Assembly: GCF_007559025.1 (NCBI RefSeq)
Contig: NZ_CP041765.1
Span: forward strand, 1,546,679 to 1,610,678
DNA from: Tomitella fengzijianii
GTDB lineage: Bacteria; Actinomycetota; Actinomycetes; Mycobacteriales; Mycobacteriaceae
Length of the DNA: 64,000 nt
Reading direction: 5' to 3'
The translations under genes were made by a program, and so were the position numbers. Position 1 is the stretch's first letter. Every line of letters starts with the position of its first letter. Below the pieces are notes generated by a model, which saw only the letters and a program-made list of their open reading frames with translations, was not told where the DNA came from and made no database searches. This document shows positions 48,134 through 55,255 of this stretch, one piece after another.

Positions 48134-49446
48134 CCCGCCGTCCTCGTGCCGAGCTGGATCAGCTGCGGCGCGGGCGTGCAGCAGCCGCCCGACGACGCCT
48201 CTTCCGGTGCGTCGAACAGCCCTGACCCGCCGCACACACCGGTGTCGGGCAGCTCCAGCTCGACCCGCGACGCGGCCTCGTGGTCACCGGCGAGCTCGGC
48301 GACCACGCTGCGGACCTGCTCGTACCCGGTCATCGCCAGGAACGTCGGAGCGCGGCCGTAGGACTTCGCCCCGACGATGTAGAAGCCGGGCTCCGGGTGG
48401 GCGAGGTCGGCCGCGCCCGTGGCGCGCACCGAGCCGCAGGAGTGGACGTTCGGGTCGACCTCGGCGGCGAGCTTCGCCGGGGCCTGCAGCCGCACGTCCA
48501 GGTCCAGGCGCACCTCGGACAGGAACGACAGGTCCGGGCGGAACCCGGTCGCGACGACCACCCGGTCCGCGGGAGCGAGCCGACGGCCATCCTCGGCGAC
48601 CAGGACCGCCCGGCCGTCCTCGACGACGACTTCTTCGGTGCGGAAGCCGGTGACCAGGTCGACGAGGCCGTCCTCGACGGCCTTCTTCGCCCGCTGCCCC
48701 AGGGCTCCACGCTCGGGCAGCTCGTCGGCGACTCCGCCGCCGAAGGCGTTGCCGACGGAGCCGCGGCGCAGCGCCCAGGTCACCCGGGTGGCTGGTACAC
48801 GGCGCACGAACGTCGCGAGGTCGCCGATGGCGGTCGCCGCCGAGTGGCCGCTGCCGACGACCACGACGTGCTTGCCCGTCAGCGCTGCCGCCTCTTCGCG
48901 GCTCGGCGTGCGGTGTCCGAGCAGACCGGCCTCGACCGCGGCGAGCTCGCCCAAGGCAGGCAGCCCGTCCGCGCCCGCCGGGCTCGGGGCCCGCCAGGTG
49001 CCCGAGGCATCGATCACCGCACGCGCCTCGAACCGCTCCTCGCACCCGTCGGCGCGCCGGACGTGGACCACGAAGGGCTGCTCGGCTCGACCGGCGTCGA
49101 CCGAGAGATCGCGCCCCTTGCGGCCGACGCCGACCACGCGCGAGCCGTACCGGACGCGGTCGCCCAGCGCCTCGGCGAGCGGCGCGAGGTAGCCCTCGAC
49201 CCACTGCGCGCCCGTCGGGTAGCCCTTCTCCGGCGTGCTCCAGCCGGTCGGCTCGAGCAGTCGGCGGGCCGCGGGGTCCGTGAGCTCGGGCCACGGCGAG
49301 AAGAGGCGCACGTGGCCCCACTCCGTGACGGCCGACGCCGGGGTGTCGCCCGATTCCAGGACGAGCGGCTCCAGTCCGCGCTCGAGCAGGTGGGCGGCGG
49401 CGGCCAGGCCCTGCGGACCGGCTCCGATGACGATGACGGGATTCAC
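48130..49446 (-). CDS. FAD-dependent oxidoreductase with Cys-rich tail
   Basis: 438 residues, a second flavoprotein monooxygenase-like enzyme. FAD motif GAGPQGLAAAAHLL is at the N-terminus, NADPH motif GSGHSAATAIGDL in the middle, then VVVATGFRPDLSFLS. Unlike its neighbour it ends in a Cys-containing tail (DTGVCGGSG, SSGGCCTPAPQ) that could bind an arsenical. GTG 49446 has GGAGG 5 bases upstream. It heads the minus-strand operon. An ArsR box lies at 49460-49476. Confidence 0.82.
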   Translation of the reverse strand: MNPVIVIGAGPQGLAAAAHLLERGLEPLVLESGDTPASAVTEWGHVRLFSPWPELTDPAARRLLEPTGWSTPEKGYPTGAQWVEGYLAPLAEALGDRVRYGSRVVGVGRKGRDLSVDAGRAEQPFVVHVRRADGCEERFEARAVIDASGTWRAPSPAGADGLPALGELAAVEAGLLGHRTPSREEAAALTGKHVVVVGSGHSAATAIGDLATFVRRVPATRVTWALRRGSVGNAFGGGVADELPERGALGQRAKKAVEDGLVDLVTGFRTEEVVVEDGRAVLVAEDGRRLAPADRVVVATGFRPDLSFLSEVRLDLDVRLQAPAKLAAEVDPNVHSCGSVRATGAADLAHPEPGFYIVGAKSYGRAPTFLAMTGYEQVRSVVAELAGDHEAASRVELELPDTGVCGGSGLFDAPEEASSGGCCTPAPQLIQLGTRTAG

Positions 49447-49459
49447 TGCAACCTCCACG

Positions 49460-49476
49460 TATTGACGTTCTTCGAT
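49460..49476 (-). promoter_or_regulatory. ArsR box 2, before flavoprotein operon
   Basis: Minus-strand ATCGAAGAACGTCAATA, ending 14 bases before the GTG start at 49446. It matches boxes 1 and 3 at ATCGA and GTCAATA. Confidence 0.6.
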
Positions 49477-49485
49477 GAGTCGAGC

Positions 49486-49523
49486 CTGCCTCACGTATCG
49501 ACAGATGTCAATACGTGAGGCAG
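49486..49523. promoter_or_regulatory. ArsR box 3 within a 13-bp inverted repeat
   Basis: Perfect arms CTGCCTCACGTAT (49486-49498) and ATACGTGAGGCAG (49511-49523). The centre contains ATCGACAGATGTCAATA (49497-49513), the box shared with acr3. It lies just before the arsR ATG and next to box 2, covering the divergent promoter region. Confidence 0.7.
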
Positions 49524-49532
49524 AATGGAGGC

Positions 49533-49877
49533 ATGAGCGCCACTCCCGCCATCGAGGCCACCGCCGACATCGCGCCCTGCTGCGTCCTCGGCGAAACGAT
49601 CGACGACGCGGTCGCCCACGACCTGGCCAAGGTGTTCAAGGCCCTCGGCGACCCCACCCGGGTCAAGCTCATGTCCCTCATCGCCGGCAGCAGCGACGGC
49701 GAGATGTGCGTATGCGACCTCACCGAGCCCGTCGGCCTCTCCCAGCCCACCGTCTCCCACCACATGAAACTGCTCGTCGAGGCCGGGCTCGTCGCCCGCG
49801 AGCAGCGCGGCCGCTGGGCCTACTACCGACCCACCATCGACACCCTCGCCGCCGCCGCCAGGGCACTCATCGCCTGA
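49533..49877 (+). CDS. arsR: ArsR family arsenite-responsive repressor
   Basis: 114 residues. The winged helix includes CVCDLTEPVGLSQPTVSHHMKLLVEAG, with the CVC arsenite site at the start of the DNA-binding helix, plus a second Cys pair near the N-terminus (IAPCCVLGE) typical of another ArsR subtype. It is divergent from the flavoprotein operon, with ArsR boxes between. GGAGG lies very close to the ATG; GTG 49515 is an alternative start. Confidence 0.9.
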   Translation: MSATPAIEATADIAPCCVLGETIDDAVAHDLAKVFKALGDPTRVKLMSLIAGSSDGEMCVCDLTEPVGLSQPTVSHHMKLLVEAGLVAREQRGRWAYYRPTIDTLAAAARALIA

Positions 49878-50398
49878 TGGAGCCGCCAGCCACTAGGCCG
49901 ATGACGCCGGCCGACTGGCCCGCCGTCGAGGCCATCTACCGCGCAGGCATCGCGACCGGGCACGCCACCTTCGAAGCGGAGCCACCGCCAGACTGGGAAG
50001 CGTTCGCCGCCGGCAAGCGCCCGGACCTCATGATCGTCGCCGTCGATGGCGACGACCGCGTGCTCGGCTGGGCCGCCGCCGGTCCCGTCTCCATGCGCGC
50101 CGTCTACTGCGGCGTGGTCGAGCACTCGGTCTACGTCGGCCCTGATGCCGCCCGTCGCGGAGTCGGATCGCGGCTCCTCTCTAACCTCCTCGAACTCGCT
50201 GACCGCTCAGGCGTCTGGACCGTCCAGTCCTCGATCTTCCCCGAGAACGCCGCCAGCCTGAGGCTTCACCGGCGCGCGGGTTTTAGGGTTGTCGGATGCC
50301 GCGAGCGCATCGGTCTGATGCCGTGCGGGCCGATGGCCGGGCAATGGCGCGACACCGTACTGATTGAACGCACTTCGCCAGTACGCCAGAGCTGGTAG
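49877..50398 (+). CDS. arsN1: GNAT acetyltransferase, ArsN1/PAT-like
   Basis: 173 residues. GNAT fold with RPMTPADWPAVEAIYRAGIATGHATFE at the start and acetyl-CoA site VYVGPDAARRGVGSRLLSNLLE; FPENAASLRLHRRAGFRVVG is in motif B. This matches phosphinothricin-type acetyltransferases, including ArsN1, which acetylates the arsenical antibiotic arsinothricin. The ATG overlaps the arsR stop (TGATG), so it is co-expressed. Whether the substrate is arsinothricin or a related amino acid is not provable here. Confidence 0.82.
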   Translation: MEPPATRPMTPADWPAVEAIYRAGIATGHATFEAEPPPDWEAFAAGKRPDLMIVAVDGDDRVLGWAAAGPVSMRAVYCGVVEHSVYVGPDAARRGVGSRLLSNLLELADRSGVWTVQSSIFPENAASLRLHRRAGFRVVGCRERIGLMPCGPMAGQWRDTVLIERTSPVRQSW

Positions 50399-50556
50399 GG
50401 ATGGCCGTGCACGCGATGTTCTATGGAGCTAACCGGGTTTGGCTGTTGCTGCGATCGATCGGGCGCTTGACCGATGCCATGGGGGTCCGGGCATGAGGGC
50501 GACGATCCTGCAAGCGCGTGCTGGCCGGGATTGAATGCCAGATAGTCCTTCGTGTC

Positions 50557-50586
50557 GGCGACGTGTGCGAGTGGCGGCGCTCCTAG
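50557..50586 (+). repeat. ychF 3'-end repeat, copy B0 (diverged)
   Basis: Thirty bases starting GGCGACGTGTGCGAGTGG and reading GDVCEWRRS plus stop. It is closer to chromosomal copy A ([10 protein letters not shown]) than to the canonical end. It lies 72 bp before copy B, in a 259-bp stretch (50399-50657) with no gene. Confidence 0.55.
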
Positions 50587-50628
50587 GCCATGTGTCCTCG
50601 ATGACCTCGCTGGCACGTTCCTGAGTGT

Positions 50629-50661
50629 GGCGACGTGGTCGAGTTTCGTTTTGCGCTTTAA
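50629..50661 (+). repeat. ychF 3'-end repeat, copy B
   Basis: Thirty-three bases starting GGCGACGTGGTCGAGTTTCG and encoding GDVVEFRFAL plus stop, followed by ACCTCTGCG as after copy A. Its TTTAA end also supplies, on the other strand, the TAA stop of the transporter gene ending at 50658. Confidence 0.85.
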
Positions 50662-51641
50662 CCTCTGCGAGCTCGAACTGCTGATGCAGGCACCATTCGT
50701 GGCACGAGCCGTACGAACACCACCATGGCGACAAGCTCGACCAGGGTCTGCGTGACCACGACGAGCGGGGCCAGGTCGAACGCCGCGGGAAGGGCGAGGA
50801 CCAGCGGCAGCACAACGAGGGAGTTCCGAGTCGCACCGCTGAACACGACTGCACGCCTCCCAGGTACGTCCAGCCCGGCGGCCCTGCCGGCCAACATGCC
50901 GACCGGCACCATAACGGCGGCGAAGAGGACGTAGACCGGCAGCGCCAGAAGCAGTGAGTCGATCCTCGCCCCGACTCCCGCGACCTGCGAGGCGACGACG
51001 ACCGCGAGCGTCGTGACCATCAGCGGCACCATGGCCCCCATGACGGTCCGTTCGATCCTCTGCCCGGCACGAGACCGGACGGCGGCGAGCTGCGTCAGCG
51101 CCGCGGCGACCAGCGGCAGCGCGATGATGAGGACGAACGCCTCGACGAAGGGCCCGAACTCGACCGAGTCGACGAACTCCGCCCCGACGAACAGCCAGAG
51201 GTACACCGGAAGCAGGAGCATCTGGGCGAGCATCAGCAACGGGGTGGCCGCCAGGAGCTTCTCCTCGTCGCCGCCAGCGAGCCCGGCAAAGACGATGACG
51301 TAGTCGATGCATGGGGTCAGCAGCACGAACAGCACGCCGACGAGGAGCACTTGGTCGTGGGCGACGATCCGCGACAGTAGCCACACGATGGCGGGCACCA
51401 GGACGAAGTTGACGATGAGGATGGTGGAGAGGAACCGCCAGTCACGGAAAGCGTGCCCGATCCTGGCGAAGGGGATGCCGAGGAACGTGGCGTAGAGCAG
51501 TAGCGCCAGCACGGGGTGGATCGCAAGCTCGGCGGGGTGGGCGACCGCGGGCCACGCCAGCCCGACGACGGCCCCGAGTGCCAGCCCCGCGACGTAGAGC
51601 GCGACCTGGTGCCGCTCCATCCATTCGATGCTCTTCCGCAC
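50658..51641 (-). CDS. Arsenite-type permease of the bile acid:sodium symporter family
   Basis: 327 residues, about ten transmembrane helices. It has GVLFVLLTPCIDYVIVFAGLAGG and VFSGATRNSLVVLPLVLALP, as in arsenic-resistance proteins related to ACR3 and bile-acid symporters, but it is distinct from acr3 at 42865. GTG 51641 has GGAG upstream. Its stop codon lies within ychF-end repeat copy B. It is divergent from a MerR gene, with a long palindrome at its promoter, so metal(loid)-induced expression is likely. Confidence 0.82.
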   Translation of the reverse strand: MRKSIEWMERHQVALYVAGLALGAVVGLAWPAVAHPAELAIHPVLALLLYATFLGIPFARIGHAFRDWRFLSTILIVNFVLVPAIVWLLSRIVAHDQVLLVGVLFVLLTPCIDYVIVFAGLAGGDEEKLLAATPLLMLAQMLLLPVYLWLFVGAEFVDSVEFGPFVEAFVLIIALPLVAAALTQLAAVRSRAGQRIERTVMGAMVPLMVTTLAVVVASQVAGVGARIDSLLLALPVYVLFAAVMVPVGMLAGRAAGLDVPGRRAVVFSGATRNSLVVLPLVLALPAAFDLAPLVVVTQTLVELVAMVVFVRLVPRMVPASAVRARRG

Positions 51642-51692
51642 TGTTCTCCAACCTCATGCTCAAGGACGACCGACGCCATCTCCAAAACGTTA

Positions 51693-51716
51693 GACCTTGA
51701 ACCCGGGTTGAAGGTC
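51693..51716 (-). promoter_or_regulatory. MerR-type operator/promoter
   Basis: Near-perfect palindrome: arms GACCTT (51693-51698) and AAGGTC (51711-51716) around AACCCGGGTT. On the minus strand TTGACC (51718-51713) is a -35 element and CTAACG near 51688 a poor -10, about 19 bases apart, the over-long spacer typical of MerR-activated promoters. It drives the transporter. Confidence 0.75.
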
Positions 51717-51742
51717 AAGTCGGCGGACCTTAAGATCGGAGC

Positions 51743-52165
51743 ATGAAGATCTCCGAGGTCGCGGAGCGCAGTGGGGTGCCGGCGAGCACGCTGCGCTACT
51801 ACGAGCGCCTCGGAATTCTCGCAGCCCACCGCAGCCCCAACGGATACCGGGACTTCGACAATGACCATCTCGAACGCCTCGACTTCATCGCCTCGGCCAA
51901 GCGCCTCGGCCTCGAGCTGCCCGAGATCCGCCGACTCCTCGACCTCGCCGACGACGGCACCTGCACCGGAGTGAAGGCCGCACTCCAGCCGCTGTTGGCC
52001 GAGCAGGTTGCCGCCGTCGAGCAGCAGCTCAGTATCCTGGTCCGGCTTCAGGAGCAGCTGCACTCTGCGCAAGTCCATGTTGACGGTTGCCCCGACAGCG
52101 ACGACCCCTGCCGGTCAGAGTGCGCGTTCAAGGTCTTCGCCGGCACGGTAGCAACCGAGGGATGA
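51743..52165 (+). CDS. MerR family metal(loid)-responsive regulator
   Basis: 140 residues. The MerR DNA-binding domain (MKISEVAERSGVPASTLRYYERLGIL) is followed by a dimer helix. Candidate ligand cysteines are CTGVKAAL near residue 74 and a C-terminal cluster (DGCPDSDDPCRSECAF). The exact metal cannot be told; the partner suggests arsenite or a thiophilic metal. It is divergent from the permease and shares the 51693-51716 operator. Confidence 0.87.
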   Translation: MKISEVAERSGVPASTLRYYERLGILAAHRSPNGYRDFDNDHLERLDFIASAKRLGLELPEIRRLLDLADDGTCTGVKAALQPLLAEQVAAVEQQLSILVRLQEQLHSAQVHVDGCPDSDDPCRSECAFKVFAGTVATEG

Positions 52166-52244
52166 TCAGAGGTGGTTGCCGTTCGGCCAGGTTGCGCCGC
52201 GGATGACGGCGATCGGCCTGTCGAACCCAGAGGTTGGTATGCGC

Positions 52245-52277
52245 GGCGACGTGGTGGAGTTCCGGTTTAACGTCTAG
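52245..52277 (+). repeat. ychF 3'-end repeat, copy C
   Basis: Thirty-three bases starting GGCGACGTGGTGGAGTTCCG and encoding the canonical YchF end GDVVEFRFNV plus stop. Its upstream CCAGAGGTT also precedes copy E. It separates the MerR/permease cassette from higBA. Confidence 0.88.
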
Positions 52278-52310
52278 CGTTAATGACGGTCCGCGTTATA
52301 TGCTGGTCTC

Positions 52311-52592
52311 GTGATCAGGTCGTTCGGCAGCAAGGATACCGAGCGCATCTGGCATGAGCAGTACGTCAAGCGTGACGACCGGACGGTGCAGCGGGCGACC
52401 CTGCGGAAGCTCGAGCTGATCCATGCGGCTAAGGATGTCGAGGACCTCCGGGTCCCGCCAGGCAACCGACTCGAGCGTCTGGTCGGCGACCGACGCGGAC
52501 AGCACAGCATCCGCGTAAACGCGCAATGGCGTCTCTGCTTCGTCTGGAGAGAGGAAGGTGCGGAAGATGTCGAACTCGTCGACTACCACTGA
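52311..52592 (+). CDS. higB: HigB/RelE-type toxin
   Basis: 93 residues from GTG 52311. It has the RelE-fold pattern of killer proteins: IRSFGSKDTERIWHEQYVKR, LRKLELIHAAKDVEDLRVPPGNRLERL and HSIRVNAQWRLCFVW. Such toxins cleave mRNA at the ribosome. TTATAT at 52297 suggests a nearly leaderless mRNA, and GCGTTA is repeated at 52277 and 52293 as a possible regulator site. It overlaps the antitoxin gene by 26 bases; toxin-first order is typical of higBA. Confidence 0.9.
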   Translation: MIRSFGSKDTERIWHEQYVKRDDRTVQRATLRKLELIHAAKDVEDLRVPPGNRLERLVGDRRGQHSIRVNAQWRLCFVWREEGAEDVELVDYH

Positions 52593-52887
52593 GACCGACC
52601 TGATCGAGCCAATCCATCCGGGAGAGATCCTGATGGAGGACTTCATCGAGGGCTTCGGGATCACGCAGAACAAGCTTGCCGTGTCCATCGGTGTGCCGCC
52701 GCGGCGGATCAACGAGATCGTGCACGGAAAGCGTGGGATCACCGCTGATACGGCGATCCGTCTGGCGCGCTACTTTGGAACGTCCGATGAGCTCTGGATG
52801 AATCTGCAGTCGAACTACGAGCTCAGGCTCGAGCGCCGTGCACTGCGCGATAAGGTTGCCGCGATCAAGCCGTTGCATGTCGCATGA
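52567..52887 (+). CDS. higA: HigA family antitoxin
   Basis: 106 residues with an HTH-XRE domain: HPGEILMEDFIEGFGITQNKLAVSIGVPPRRINEIVHGKRGIT, then TAIRLARYFGTSDELWMNLQSNYEL. It neutralises HigB and represses the operon. ATG 52567 is preferred with GAGGAAGG upstream. Its stop overlaps the kinase ATG. A decayed copy of its C-terminus is at 57816-57923. Confidence 0.92.
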   Translation: MSNSSTTTETDLIEPIHPGEILMEDFIEGFGITQNKLAVSIGVPPRRINEIVHGKRGITADTAIRLARYFGTSDELWMNLQSNYELRLERRALRDKVAAIKPLHVA

Positions 52888-53405
52888 CCGGGCATCTCAT
52901 CTTGATCTCCGGCCTTCCCGGCGTCGGAAAGACAAGCCTTGCTGAGATCGTCGCCGCGCGCACAGGCTCGGTGCACCTGTCCATCGATGCCGTCGAGGAG
53001 TCAATCCTCGCCTGCGGTTTGCCGCCAGGATGGCAAGTCGGTGTCGCCGCGTACGAAGCGGCTCGCGCGATGGCGGAACTGAACCTTCGCCTCGGTCGCA
53101 GCGTCATCATCGATGCGGTGAACGACAGCGAGGATGCCAGGCAGACCTGGCGTGCTGCGGCCGCGCGCACCAGTTCTCGCATCGACTTCGTACACCTGGT
53201 AGTCGCGGATTCGCAAGAGCATGAACGGAGGCTGAGCGGCAGGGATCGCGGTCTCGCCTATGTCGGCGAGCCGACCTGGGCGGAAGTGCAGCGCCGTCGA
53301 GTTGGCTACGCCGCGTGGTCCGATGAGGTCTTGGAGTTCGACACGGCAGCGCGGACTGCGGATGAGGTCGCAGACGCTCTTACCGCGCGCCTCAGCGCGA
53401 GATGA
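52884..53405 (+). CDS. Small P-loop kinase, linked to higBA
   Basis: 173 residues. Walker A is GLPGVGKTS at the N-terminus; a mid-region Asp (VIIDAVND) and a lid-like Arg segment (HERRLSGRDRG, RRRVGYAAW) resemble AAA-type small-molecule kinases and chloramphenicol-phosphotransferase or zeta-toxin relatives. The ATG overlaps the higA stop (ATGA), so it is the third gene of the operon. The phosphate acceptor is unknown. Confidence 0.8.
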   Translation: MTGHLILISGLPGVGKTSLAEIVAARTGSVHLSIDAVEESILACGLPPGWQVGVAAYEAARAMAELNLRLGRSVIIDAVNDSEDARQTWRAAAARTSSRIDFVHLVVADSQEHERRLSGRDRGLAYVGEPTWAEVQRRRVGYAAWSDEVLEFDTAARTADEVADALTARLSAR

Positions 53406-53444
53406 GGCCACGTCGTCGCTGATGGTTCGCCGTGCCGCAACTCG

Positions 53445-53468
53445 GTCGAGTTCCGGTTCTCGAACTAA
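53445..53468 (+). repeat. ychF 3'-end repeat, copy D (partial)
   Basis: Starts GTCGAGTTCCGGTTCTCG and encodes VEFRFSN plus stop, followed by ACCTTTGGCG. The GGCGACGTG part is replaced. It separates the higBA cassette from the lipoprotein. Confidence 0.6.
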
Positions 53469-53608
53469 ACCTTTGGCGTGTCAGCAGTGAAGCATCACGT
53501 GGACTTCTGACTCATCTTCGCATCGCGCGTCGACCTGGAGACCCGTACACTAAGGACGGGTTCCGCCGGCGGCGGAGGCCGTCGTCGCGAGAGAATGGTC
53601 CGACCACA

Positions 53609-54775
53609 ATGAAGCGCGTCGCAGGGGCCTCGGTAGTACTCCTCTCGTCGCTCGCCCTCCTCACTGGATGCGGGAGCTCGGCAGACCTAGGCCCGATTCC
53701 GCAGCAACTGGGCGGCGCGTCGTATGCGCTGTACTTCAGCGCGCAGAGCGCAGACATCGATGGAGCGCATCACCGCGGGAGGCTGGTCCTTGTCGATGCA
53801 GATGGCTCAGTGTCTGTGTTGCCCACATGGGGGATGGATCATGGTCGACCCGTCTGGACCGACGAAGGCCTGTTCTTTAGTGATTTGAAGAACGACTATC
53901 GCCTTGATGAGACCCGGCTGACCACCATCGCGAGCCCGAAGACGGACAGCCAGTACGCGATGCTCGCGACCTCGCCGTCGACTGTGTTGGGCCTCTATAA
54001 TCTGGGGTTCTCAGATGCAGGTGGCTACACGAGCCAAGTGGTCGTCACAACTGGCGACACCAGTACGCTCAGCGAGGTCGAAGGCGGCTACTACACCACT
54101 GCGAACTGTGAAGGCACGGTCTATGGCATCGGTTTGGCAACTGGGCCGTACTCGTCGACGGGCGACCCTGACACCGAGCCGGTGATGCTCAACCAGCTCA
54201 CAGACACCGCTGACGGTGACGAGGAGAACGTGGGGCTGAGCGCGCAGGCCCGCGACAACGCGCTCCCCGCTAGCGCGCCGTGCCAGGGCGGGACGATCTT
54301 CTACATCTCCGATTCCATCAGCGGAGGGCTCGATTCTCCGGTCAGGCCGGTCATCTCGATGTGGGATATCGCTTCCGGGGAGTATCGCGAGGTTGCGATG
54401 GATGCTGGCCCGTTAACAGAGCGACTCATGCGCAGCGACGGCATCGGATACCCGCAGGTGAGTGCGGATTCGATTCGAGACGGACGGCTCCAATGGTTCG
54501 GTGTGAGCAACTCCATCATGTCCACCGATCTGGCGACAGGTCGGACGGAGAAGCAGTTCGACGTAGCTGGGGTCACGGACGAAGTGCTCTCATCGCAGGC
54601 ATCCTTTCAAGGCGATGAAGTCGTCGTGATGGTCGACAGCGACGGATCCAATCCGTATGAGATCGTTCGATACCACCGTGATTCCGGAGTCGTGTTGTCG
54701 CGGACCGTCGTCAACTTTGCGCCGGAGGACCTCGCGGCGGGGCTGTTCCTTCGAGGATTCGCTGTCCGGCCGTAG
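53609..54775 (+). CDS. Lipoprotein of unknown function in cassette D-E
   Basis: 388 residues. The signal sequence ends in lipobox LALLTGC (Cys near residue 20). The mature part is β-rich with repeated short WxxD/G-type turns (LPTWGMDHGRPVWTDEGLFFSD; SMWDIASGEYREVAM), suggesting a β-propeller-like extracytoplasmic domain. Base composition is less GC-rich than the chromosome, fitting transfer. It is the only gene between repeats D and E. The upstream frame to 53432 runs through repeat D and is not coding. Confidence 0.75.
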   Translation: MKRVAGASVVLLSSLALLTGCGSSADLGPIPQQLGGASYALYFSAQSADIDGAHHRGRLVLVDADGSVSVLPTWGMDHGRPVWTDEGLFFSDLKNDYRLDETRLTTIASPKTDSQYAMLATSPSTVLGLYNLGFSDAGGYTSQVVVTTGDTSTLSEVEGGYYTTANCEGTVYGIGLATGPYSSTGDPDTEPVMLNQLTDTADGDEENVGLSAQARDNALPASAPCQGGTIFYISDSISGGLDSPVRPVISMWDIASGEYREVAMDAGPLTERLMRSDGIGYPQVSADSIRDGRLQWFGVSNSIMSTDLATGRTEKQFDVAGVTDEVLSSQASFQGDEVVVMVDSDGSNPYEIVRYHRDSGVVLSRTVVNFAPEDLAAGLFLRGFAVRP

Positions 54776-55255
54776 GGTTCTTTCCGCCGCCGGATGTCTG
54801 CTCATTTATCGTGAAGACACGCCAGAGGTTGTTATCTGCGGCGACGTGGTGGAATTCCGATTCAATGTCTAAAAAAGGCTTCTGACCAGGGGTTTTGTAT
54901 TCTCAGCCTCTGGGTGGGCTCGATGGACAAGTTCCGGTCGACCAACAGCTACTAGACGTTAGTCCCGTTGACCTGCGCTTTTGACTGACCCTGCGGAGCT
55001 TCCACAGGGGTTGACACTCGTCTCCGCGGTGCGGGAGCGTCGCGGGCAAGCATCCTCGGATGGTCAGTTCTGGGGCGAGTTCGAGTCGTTCGGCGGGCGA
55101 TTTCTCGGCGCGAGGGCTGACTCAAAAATCAGGCTGACTCAAAACTCGGAACCCGACGGGGATCGCTCGTTGCAGGTGCTCGCTTCGCCGGTCGCCTAAC
55201 TACCGGCATTTCGCCGCTCGAACGCGATCAATGAGCTCACCGAGGCCCAGACTTG
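54776..55255. other. Gene-free spacer between lipoprotein and IS
   Basis: About 480 bases with no convincing gene. They hold ychF-end copy E (54840-54872) and a possible decayed copy near 54920-54954 (GACAAGTTCCGGTCGACC, then a stop). A 72-codon frame at 54981-55199 has no recognisable features. A short repeat GCTGACTCAAAA occurs twice near 55120-55145. Nothing else stands out. Confidence 0.5.
54840..54872 (+). repeat. ychF 3'-end repeat, copy E (canonical end)
   Basis: Thirty-three bases starting GGCGACGTGGTGGAATTCCG and encoding GDVVEFRFNV plus stop, exactly the usual YchF C-terminus. It may be the original chromosomal end displaced by 15 kb. It is preceded by GTTATCTGCGGCG, which recurs right after copy F at 57119. 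Confidence 0.88.

Noticed and set aside
54920-54954. Possible further decayed ychF-end copy
   Set aside because: GACAAGTTCCGGTCGACC then a stop needs a 3-base insertion to align with copy F. Too weak to count.
54981-55199. 72-codon frame before the IS
   Set aside because: No ribosome site, no recognisable motif, and it spans short repeats. Not supported as a gene.
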